Positions 32,634-39,173 of a DNA stretch of 44,832 nt are shown piece after piece. Under the pieces are notes generated by a model, which was not told the DNA's origin, ran no database searches, and was given only the letters and a program-made list of their open reading frames with translations. The number at the start of each line of letters is the position of its first letter. The first letter of the stretch is position 1. A program made the position numbers and the translations under genes. This DNA is from Sphingomonas endophytica (lineage in GTDB: Bacteria > Pseudomonadota > Alphaproteobacteria > Sphingomonadales > Sphingomonadaceae): positions 1 through 44,832 of the forward strand of contig NZ_LDTB01000016.1 of the NCBI RefSeq assembly GCF_001476895.1. The letters are read 5' to 3'.

Positions 32634-32859
32634 GCGCGCGGTCCTTCGATCAAAAGCGAATCGCCGCGCGGGTAGCAGTGCGCGCGACGGCGGGCAAATT
32701 CACGCCCGCCCGCGGATCGACTTTCGCGTCCTGCATCGTCGCCCGGGACGGTCCGAAGCCGCTCCGGCATCCGTCGCGCCGCACCTGCAATCATGTCGTT
32801 GTGCGACGTTCGAATGCCTGCACAATTGGCGCACCGGTGCGCTTCAGATCAAAGCAACG

Positions 32860-33054
32860 TCATAGACTGAATGATGGTCTGATAAAGTAGATGCGTATTA
32901 AAAGTTATGTGCCGTATAGTGTGTTATCTGTTATGAATTTGAAAATGAAAAGAAGATGAAATAGAGATACTACATTTGTGACAATGGTGTCATCATCAAT
33001 TCATATGCCGGTTCTAGGGGCGCTCTCGTTTAGGGAAGCTCTAGGGGTTATTTG
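32860..33054 (+). promoter_or_regulatory. AT-rich leader of the TonB receptor, with TGACA-N4-TGTCA palindrome
   Basis: In the 421-base gap between purB and the receptor, 32634-32859 has ordinary GC content and no gene that I can support. From 32860 on, composition turns sharply AT-rich. TTGAAA (32939-32944) is followed after 17 bases by a weak TAGAGA. TGACAATGGTGTCA (32979-32992) is a 5+4+5 inverted repeat just downstream, where a repressor would block initiation. The sequence TCTAGGGG occurs twice (33013-33020, 33040-33047), and the second copy supplies the ribosome site of the receptor gene. Confidence 0.5.
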
Positions 33055-35481
33055 ATGTTCATCTTCTCCAGCCGTCGCTGGGAAATCATGGCGGGCTCCG
33101 CGATGCTCGCGGCACTGACGCCCGGCGTCGCACGCGCCGAAACGCCTGCTGCCGCACCCGCCGACGCCACGACGCCCGCCGCTGCCGACGATGTGAACGG
33201 CGTGCCGGATGTCGTCGTTACCGCGACGCGTCGCGAGACCAATCTGCAGAAGACGCCGATCGCGATCTCGGTGGTCGATCCGCAGGTCATCAAGGACCGC
33301 CACATCCAGAGCCTGATCGATCTGGCCGACGGCGCGATCCCGTCGCTGCGCGTCGCCACCTTCGAGGCGCGGCAATCCGCGCTGACCGTCGGCATCCGCG
33401 GCATCGTTCCCTTCGACCAGAACCAGACCGCGCGCGACACCGGCGTCGGCGTCTATATCGACGGCGTGAACCTCGGCCGCTCGCAGGGGCTGAACGCCGC
33501 GCTGTTCGACGTCGAGCGCGTCGAGGTGCTGCGCGGGCCGCAGGGGACGCTGTTCGGCCGCAACACCGAAGGCGGCGCGCTGAGCATCGTCACCAAGGCG
33601 CCCACCGGCGAATTCGATGGTCGCGCCACCGCGGGCTTCGGCAACTACGGTCAGTATACTGGCGAGCTGCACCTCGACCTGCCGGAAATCGCCAACATCG
33701 CCTTCAAGCTCGACGGGCTGGTCCAGCATCAGAACGCCACCACCACCAACCCGCTGCCGGGCAATTACGGCTGGAATTACTACAACCGCTACGGCGGCCG
33801 CCTGTCGGCGCTGTGGAAGCCGGTCGATGGCCTGTCGATCCTGGTCGCCTACGATCAGGCGCATGACGAGAACACGCCGTTCTACAGCCAGCTCGTCACC
33901 TACAATCCGAAGAACCTGCCGGTCGGCAGCTACACCGGCACGAAGCTGGTCTGCCCGGCGGGTGCCGCCACCTGCATCGCCCCGCTGCCCGCGCTGGTCC
34001 AGGCCGCCGGCGACCGGCGCATGAAGGCGGCGGACATCGGCGTGCCGCAGCAGCTGAGCGTCGACAAGACGCACGGCCTGTCCTCGACGATCAAATATGA
34101 GATCACGCCGGATCTGGAACTGCGCTCGATCACCGCGTGGCGCGGGGTCGACACCAGCCAGTGGGACAATTCGGGCGGCGCGCACCGCACGGTCTTCGTG
34201 CCGAACGGCAAGTTCAGCCGCTACAGCCTTTCCGACCTGCGCCAGAACCAGTTCAGCCAGGAACTGCAGCTGGTCGGCCATGCCGGCGGGCTCGATTATG
34301 TCGCCGGCCTCTATTATTATACCGAACGCGCGGAGGAGGCGGCGGCCACGCCGTCGTCGAACCAGTGGAACGCCGACGGCACCGGCTATACGATCCTCAG
34401 CCCGATCGTCACCGGCACGATCGCCTCGGGCAATCAGGGCTGGGCCTATGGCTCGCGCTACGTCCAGCGCGATAGCTGGGCGAAGGCGCACAGCTACGCC
34501 GCCTTCGCGCAGGCGACCTGGACGCCGGCGGGGGCGGACGCGCTGCACCTGACGGTCGGTGGCCGCTATACCAAGGACAAGCGCAAAGGCGTGCTGTTCA
34601 CCGTCCAGAACAAGCCGACCAATTACGGTTTCCGGTTCGACAACGGCCGCTTCGATCCGATGGCGACGATCGCCTATGACCTGACGCCCAACGCGCACGT
34701 CTATGCCAAATACGCGACCGGCTATCGGGCCGGCGGCGCCAACGACCGGTCGCAGACCTTCGCGTCGTTCGGGCCGGAGTCGATCAAGTCCTATGAAGTC
34801 GGCGCGAAGATGGACCTGTTCGATCGCCGCGTCCGCCTGAACCTCGCCGGCTATATCATGGACCGCAAGGGCACGCAGACCGACTTCGACAATGTCGACA
34901 CGCGGCAGTTCCTGGCGGACGGCGTCACGCCCAACCCGACCTTCAACCTGCATACCGAGGAGACGCGCAACGCCCCCGGCATGTCGCGCATTCGCGGGAT
35001 CGAGGCCGATCTGACGGTGCGGCCGGTGGACGGCGTGACGCTGGGCGGCGCCTATTCCTACACCTACACGCATGTGCCGGCGACGCCGAACCCGTTCCTG
35101 AACAACGCCTTGTATCAGGTCTATGTCGTCTACACCCCGCGCAACGCGGCATCGGCCTATGCCGATTACGAGGTGCCGGTCGGCGGCGGCGACACGAAGC
35201 TGCGCTTCCACATCGACGGCAATTACGGCAGCAGCGTCTACAGCTTCCAGAACGAGAGCACGAAGACCGACCCGACCTTCATCGTCAACGGACGGATCGC
35301 GCTGGCGGACATCCGGCTCAACGATCACGGGCAGCGCTTCACGCTGGCTGCGTGGAGCCGCAACCTGTTCAACAACGCCTTCATCTATCGCCGCTCGGCG
35401 GCGAACGCGCTGGTGCTGGGCGATTACGCCAACTTCAACGCGCCGCGCACGATGGGGCTGGAGGGCACCATCAACTTCTGA
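33055..35481 (+). CDS. TonB-dependent outer-membrane receptor
   Basis: The 808-residue protein has a signal peptide cleaved after GVARA, a linker, and a TonB-box-like DVVVTATRRE. The plug domain has KTPIAISVVDPQVIKD, GIRGIVPFDQNQTARDTGVG, DGVNLGRSQG and VEVLRGPQGTLFGRN. A 22-strand barrel ends in the terminal Phe (GLEGTINF) needed for outer-membrane assembly. It imports a siderophore, vitamin or carbohydrate with TonB energy; the substrate cannot be read, and no transporter or enzyme partner is adjacent. The ATG at 33055 follows AGGGG by 7 bases. The gene has its own AT-rich leader and is convergent with the kinase gene, 9 bases apart. Confidence 0.93.
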   Translation: MFIFSSRRWEIMAGSAMLAALTPGVARAETPAAAPADATTPAAADDVNGVPDVVVTATRRETNLQKTPIAISVVDPQVIKDRHIQSLIDLADGAIPSLRVATFEARQSALTVGIRGIVPFDQNQTARDTGVGVYIDGVNLGRSQGLNAALFDVERVEVLRGPQGTLFGRNTEGGALSIVTKAPTGEFDGRATAGFGNYGQYTGELHLDLPEIANIAFKLDGLVQHQNATTTNPLPGNYGWNYYNRYGGRLSALWKPVDGLSILVAYDQAHDENTPFYSQLVTYNPKNLPVGSYTGTKLVCPAGAATCIAPLPALVQAAGDRRMKAADIGVPQQLSVDKTHGLSSTIKYEITPDLELRSITAWRGVDTSQWDNSGGAHRTVFVPNGKFSRYSLSDLRQNQFSQELQLVGHAGGLDYVAGLYYYTERAEEAAATPSSNQWNADGTGYTILSPIVTGTIASGNQGWAYGSRYVQRDSWAKAHSYAAFAQATWTPAGADALHLTVGGRYTKDKRKGVLFTVQNKPTNYGFRFDNGRFDPMATIAYDLTPNAHVYAKYATGYRAGGANDRSQTFASFGPESIKSYEVGAKMDLFDRRVRLNLAGYIMDRKGTQTDFDNVDTRQFLADGVTPNPTFNLHTEETRNAPGMSRIRGIEADLTVRPVDGVTLGGAYSYTYTHVPATPNPFLNNALYQVYVVYTPRNAASAYADYEVPVGGGDTKLRFHIDGNYGSSVYSFQNESTKTDPTFIVNGRIALADIRLNDHGQRFTLAAWSRNLFNNAFIYRRSAANALVLGDYANFNAPRTMGLEGTINF

Positions 35482-35490
35482 TCGTCGCCG

Positions 35491-36819
35491 TCATCGCATC
35501 GGCACCGACAGGACGACGCGCAGCCCCGGTTGCGCGTCGTCCAGCGTCACCGCGCCGTGGTGCAGCCGCGCCACAGCATCGACCAGCGCCAGCCCCAGCC
35601 CATGGCCGGGGCGCTCCTGATCCAGCCGCCCGAACCGGCGCAGCGCCACCGCGCGCTGGTCGGGCGCGATCCCCGCACCGCGATCCTCGACCACGAGCGA
35701 AGCCTGCGCGCCCTCGTCGCGCACCGCCACCCGCACCGCGCCGTCACCATATTTCAGCGCATTGTCGATCAGGTTGAGCAGCGCCTGCATCAGCAATTGC
35801 GCGTCGCCGGTCACCGTGACGGCCGACGCCGCCTCCAGCGTCAGGCTACCGCCCGCATCCTCGGCGAGCGGCCGCATCATGTCGGCGGCGTCCCGCGCGA
35901 TCCTGTCCAGCCGCACGCGCGAGAAGCCCGCACGCCGTGCGCCATTCTCGACCTCGGCGATCCGCAACAGCGCGGCGAAGGTCCCCAGCGCCACGTCGAC
36001 ATCCCCCAGCGCCGCCTCCACCTCCACTCCCGCCGGCGGCGCGAGATCGTCGCGCGCCAGCATCGCCAGCCGGTTGCGCAACCGTGTCAGCGGGGTGCGC
36101 AACTCGTGCGCGATCGCGCTGGACGTCTCGGCGGTGGCGGCCATCAGCTCGCCGATCCGGTCCAGCATCCGGTTGATCGTCACCGCGGTCCGCTCGAACT
36201 CGCTGCCCGACCCGTCGACCGGCACGCGCCGCGACAGGTCGCCGGCCATGATCGCACGCGCGGCATCGTCGATATCAATCATCCGCCGCCGGATCGCGCG
36301 CATCAGCACGATCGCCGCCGCCGCGACCAGCAAGGCGATCGCGCCGAAACCGATCGCATAGATCCGCACGCGCGCACGGTCGTAATCGTCGATCGGCTCC
36401 GTCTCGCCGACCGTCACCAGCGTCGCGCCATCCGCCAACCGCCGGACCAGCACCCGACCGTGCGTCAGCCCCGCAATCGCATCGCCGCGCCCCAGCGTCG
36501 AGAAGCCGGTCGGCAGCGTGCGGCGGACCCGCACATTGCCGGCGCGGCGCGTGCCGTCGCGGTCGATCAGCTCGAAACCCAGGTCGCCGGTCTCGCGTGC
36601 GCGCGCCAGCATCTCGATCCGCGCGGCCAGCACCGCGATCGGCAACATGACGCCATCGGGGGCCAGCGCGCGGCTCTCCGCCGCCAGCCGCGCATCGACC
36701 AGCGCACGGATCGTCGCCTGCGTGCGCTGGTGCACCGCCAGCGCCGCGCCGATCGTCACCAGCAGGAAGACGGCGACGAACGCCCCGGTCAGCGCCCGAA
36801 GCGAGCGCAGCCTCATCAT
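35491..36819 (-). CDS. HAMP-containing sensor histidine kinase
   Basis: The 442-residue membrane kinase has helix 1 (residues about 10-30), a periplasmic sensor of about 125 residues, helix 2 (GFGAIALLVAAAAIVLM), a HAMP linker (ARAIMAGDLSRRVPVDGSGSEFERTAVTINRMLDRI), His238 in AHELRTPLTRLRNRL, the N-box NLIDNALKYG and the G-boxes VVEDRGAGI and GHGLGLALV. Two ATGs in a row (36819 and 36816) are both possible. It lies 216 bases after the response regulator gene on the same strand, an unusually wide gap for such a pair. The signal is unknown. Confidence 0.9.
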   Translation of the reverse strand: MMRLRSLRALTGAFVAVFLLVTIGAALAVHQRTQATIRALVDARLAAESRALAPDGVMLPIAVLAARIEMLARARETGDLGFELIDRDGTRRAGNVRVRRTLPTGFSTLGRGDAIAGLTHGRVLVRRLADGATLVTVGETEPIDDYDRARVRIYAIGFGAIALLVAAAAIVLMRAIRRRMIDIDDAARAIMAGDLSRRVPVDGSGSEFERTAVTINRMLDRIGELMAATAETSSAIAHELRTPLTRLRNRLAMLARDDLAPPAGVEVEAALGDVDVALGTFAALLRIAEVENGARRAGFSRVRLDRIARDAADMMRPLAEDAGGSLTLEAASAVTVTGDAQLLMQALLNLIDNALKYGDGAVRVAVRDEGAQASLVVEDRGAGIAPDQRAVALRRFGRLDQERPGHGLGLALVDAVARLHHGAVTLDDAQPGLRVVLSVPMR

Positions 36820-37035
36820 CGCGCCATCGCGTCCCGACGTCGTCCCGGCCCGATCGGACCATCACCGTCGTCGCCCGGCCCGTGTTCGCGACCGTTGCGA
36901 CCGACGAGAGATCGGATCCAACGCGCTGTCACCTCCGCGCAGGCCCGGGCGGACGATACGGCACAACCGTCTATCGCCAACGCTGGCGAACGCGTGCTCC
37001 GCTGAACCCGTCCGCGACGACGATACGGAACGGCG

Positions 37036-37722
37036 TCAATCATCACGCATCATATAGCCGACGCCGCGTACCGTGACGATCGGATCGATCGCGCCATCGG
37101 CGGTCAGATGGACGCGCAACCGCCGGATATAGGCGTCGACGATGTTGGTCGTCGGCTCGACATCATAGTGCCACACGCGCTCGATCAGCATCGACCGCGT
37201 CATCACCGTCCCGGCATGACGCGCCAATTCGGTAATCAGCTTGAACTCGGTGCGCGGCAGGTCCAGCGACACGCCATTCCGCCACACGCGATGCCGCGTC
37301 GGGCTGATCGTGAACTCGCCGACCGTCAGCGTGTCGCTGGCGGTCGGTGCCCAGCCGCGCGCGCGCGCCAGCGCCTGCAGCCGCGCGTTCAGCTCCTCGG
37401 GATCGATCGGCTTCACCGCATAATCGTCCGCCCCGGCGTTCAGCCCCTCGACCTTCTCGCTGGACTGGCCGAGCGCGGTCAGCATCAGGACGGGGACGTG
37501 CAGGTCGGCGGCGCGCATCCGCTCCAGCAGGGTCACGCCGTCCAGCCCCGGCAGCATCCGGTCCAGCACCACCGCATCGAACCGGTGGTTGGCGATCGCC
37601 TCCATCGCGCGCTGCGCGTCCCCGGCGGCGACGGCGGTGTGGCCGAACGCCGTCAGCTGTTGCTGCAATTGATCGCGCAGGACCGCGTCGTCTTCGACAA
37701 TGAGCAGGGAGAGGGAGGTCAT
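37036..37722 (-). CDS. OmpR/PhoB family response regulator
   Basis: The 228-residue regulator has a receiver domain (LLIVEDDAVL, phospho-acceptor Asp54 in VVLDRMLPGLDG, MLTALGQ, VKPID) and a winged-helix domain with LPRTEFKLITELARHAGTVMTRSMLIERVW and VDAYIRRLRVHL, the OmpR type. It precedes its kinase gene on the minus strand, and the two very likely form a pair. The typical targets of this group are transporters, efflux or envelope genes; the specific regulon is not evident. Confidence 0.92.
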   Translation of the reverse strand: MTSLSLLIVEDDAVLRDQLQQQLTAFGHTAVAAGDAQRAMEAIANHRFDAVVLDRMLPGLDGVTLLERMRAADLHVPVLMLTALGQSSEKVEGLNAGADDYAVKPIDPEELNARLQALARARGWAPTASDTLTVGEFTISPTRHRVWRNGVSLDLPRTEFKLITELARHAGTVMTRSMLIERVWHYDVEPTTNIVDAYIRRLRVHLTADGAIDPIVTVRGVGYMMRDD

Positions 37723-37793
37723 GGTGGCTCGCTGAAACCGGCGTTCCGATTAGCCGGGATCAGCAACATTCTGCAATGGTGGAGGCGTCGCGG

Positions 37794-38042
37794 TTATTCG
37801 GTCGATCCGGCGTTGGGCTGGTCCCCGGTCTTCTGGTCGCCAAGTTGCCCGGTGCCGTGATAGGCGCGTTCGGTCTGCCCGCCGTGGAAATGGCCGCCCT
37901 CCTTGCCCTTGTGCGGGTTGGGATAGGCGCCGCCCTGGCTCTCGCCCGCGCTGTCGCGGCGGCTGGCGACCTCGCCATTCGCGTCGGGCAGGTGCGGCGT
38001 CGTGCCCTCGCCATCGGCCTGCATCGGTTGCTTGTCGGTCAT
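37794..38042 (-). CDS. Small hydrophilic protein of unknown function
   Basis: The 82-residue product has no membrane segment and is rich in Gly, Gln, Asp, Glu and His, including EGGHFHGGQTERAYHGTGQ. It is probably disordered. GGAGA lies 6 bases before the ATG. The composition is unlike that of chance frames in this DNA, which supports a real gene. It lies 125 bases downstream of the YciF-like gene on the same strand, so it may be co-transcribed from the EcfG-like promoter and be a stress protein. That is inference. Confidence 0.6.
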   Translation of the reverse strand: MTDKQPMQADGEGTTPHLPDANGEVASRRDSAGESQGGAYPNPHKGKEGGHFHGGQTERAYHGTGQLGDQKTGDQPNAGSTE

Positions 38043-38167
38043 GTCATTCTCCGTCGCTATCGTATCCTACGCGCGGGCGGGGCAAAGGGATGCGCGACCG
38101 TCCACCGGGGCTTCCGCCGATCGTGACGGATGGCCGGCGGGGCAGCGCCGGGTGGTCGCCATCGCGA

Positions 38168-38692
38168 TCACGCTTTGGCGTGGCCGCTGCCGCCCTCGGC
38201 GTAGAGCGTGGCATAGCGGCGGGTGACGGTCGGCAGCGCTTCGTCGATCCAGCGCGCCATCGCGACTTCCTCGTCCAGCGTCTGGCGCAGCGGGGTCATC
38301 GCCTGCCCGAACCCGCCGTCCTCGGCCAGCACCAGCAGTGATTTGTAGCTCGCGATCTCGAAATGCTCGAAGGCGAAATTGGCGAAGCTGTTCTTGATGA
38401 TCTCGTCGCCCGCCAGGCTGTGCGTCATCGCCGCCATGCCGCCGGTCATGCTCAGCGCCGCGTCCTTCAGCGCCGATCCGCTGGTGTCGAACGCGGCGAG
38501 CAGTTCGTCCAGCCGCTCGATCTGGCCGTTGGTTTCATCGACATGCTCGCGCAGCCGCTCGGCCACTTCCGGGTAATGTTCGATCCGCGCGATCTGCGGC
38601 GTCATGATCGACAGCGCCTGCTTTTCCACCGCATGGGCGTTGCGCAGTCCGGTGATGAACAGTTCGCGCAAGCTGTCCTGGTCGGTCGGCAT
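38168..38692 (-). CDS. YciE/YciF-like ferritin-fold protein (DUF892)
   Basis: The 174-residue all-helical protein matches the DUF892/YciF family: LRELFITGLRNAHAVEKQAL, then REHVDETNGQIERLDELLA, FAFEHFEIASYKSLLVLAE and TLDEEVAMARWIDE. The Glu/His residues in these helices are positioned as in ferritin-like di-iron proteins. Members are induced by stress, and their activity is not settled. A GGAAC-N17-GGTT promoter of the sigma-EcfG type lies 37-62 bases upstream, consistent with general stress control. Confidence 0.88.
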   Translation of the reverse strand: MPTDQDSLRELFITGLRNAHAVEKQALSIMTPQIARIEHYPEVAERLREHVDETNGQIERLDELLAAFDTSGSALKDAALSMTGGMAAMTHSLAGDEIIKNSFANFAFEHFEIASYKSLLVLAEDGGFGQAMTPLRQTLDEEVAMARWIDEALPTVTRRYATLYAEGGSGHAKA

Positions 38693-38728
38693 CGGACTCG
38701 TCTCCCATCATCATCGAATGACGGGATG

Positions 38729-38754
38729 AACCCGGCGCGCGTGCCGGATGTTCC
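38729..38754 (-). promoter_or_regulatory. Sigma-EcfG-like promoter of the YciF-like gene
   Basis: On the minus strand, GGAAC (38754-38750) is followed after 17 bases by GGTT (38732-38729). This fits the alphaproteobacterial general-stress consensus GGAAC-N16/17-cGTT except for the first base of the -10 element. The promoter ends 36 bases before the ATG of the stress-type gene it precedes. Confidence 0.65.
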
Positions 38755-38835
38755 AGAAAACTCTCAAGATAACAATGTGATGGGCTAAGATGGATCAGGG
38801 GGCGTCCGGTTACTTGTCGTCGAATATCCCTTTCC

Positions 38836-39034
38836 CGTCATCCCGGCGAAGGCCGGGATCCATGGTGCCGCACCCGCACCGTCATTGGCCCGACGGAAGC
38901 CTGAACTTCGGACCAGATAGAAAGCGCTGTGAAGCGCCTGTCCTCATGTCGGATTGTGCCGCCATCCACCGTCCCGCGCATGCACGACGCGTCGCGGTGG
39001 CGGAAACATGAACGCCGGCCTTCGCCGGGGTGAG
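38836..39034. repeat. REP-like inverted repeat with long spacer
   Basis: The left arm, CGTCATCCCGGCGAAGGCCG from 38836, and the inverted right arm GCCGGCCTTCGCCGGGGTGAG (about 39014-39034) flank about 140 bases with no supportable gene. It belongs to the family at 6494 and 10567, but the spacer is far longer. The rest of the 38755-39173 gap shows no coding signal. Confidence 0.65.
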
Positions 39035-39113
39035 GGACCGAAGCGACAAGCACGGCGCTATCCGCGCGGGTGTCCCGCCAGGAGGGGCATGGTGCCGCAT
39101 GAGCCGACGTCCG

Positions 39114-39146
39114 GCCCGCCCCGACCCAGCGCGGGTCCGGGCGGGC
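39114..39146 (-). terminator. GC-rich hairpin downstream of the DUF3857 gene
   Basis: GCCCGCCCCGACCC (39114-39127) pairs with GGGTCCGGGCGGGC (39133-39146), with one mismatch and a 5-base loop, 28 bases after the stop of the minus-strand gene. There is no T run, but the stem is very stable, so it is a plausible transcript end. Confidence 0.5.
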
Positions 39147-39173
39147 GGGGCGCCGCCCGTTACGACGGCCCGG

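Noticed and set aside
32640..32865. Plus-strand frames of 77 and 132 codons downstream of the divergent purB start
   Set aside because: No ribosome site, Arg/Cys-rich composition, and no motif; treated as non-coding leader.
38790..39011. 73-codon plus-strand frame between the YciF-like and DUF3857 genes
   Set aside because: It runs through a REP-like arm, so the apparent frame comes from the repeat.
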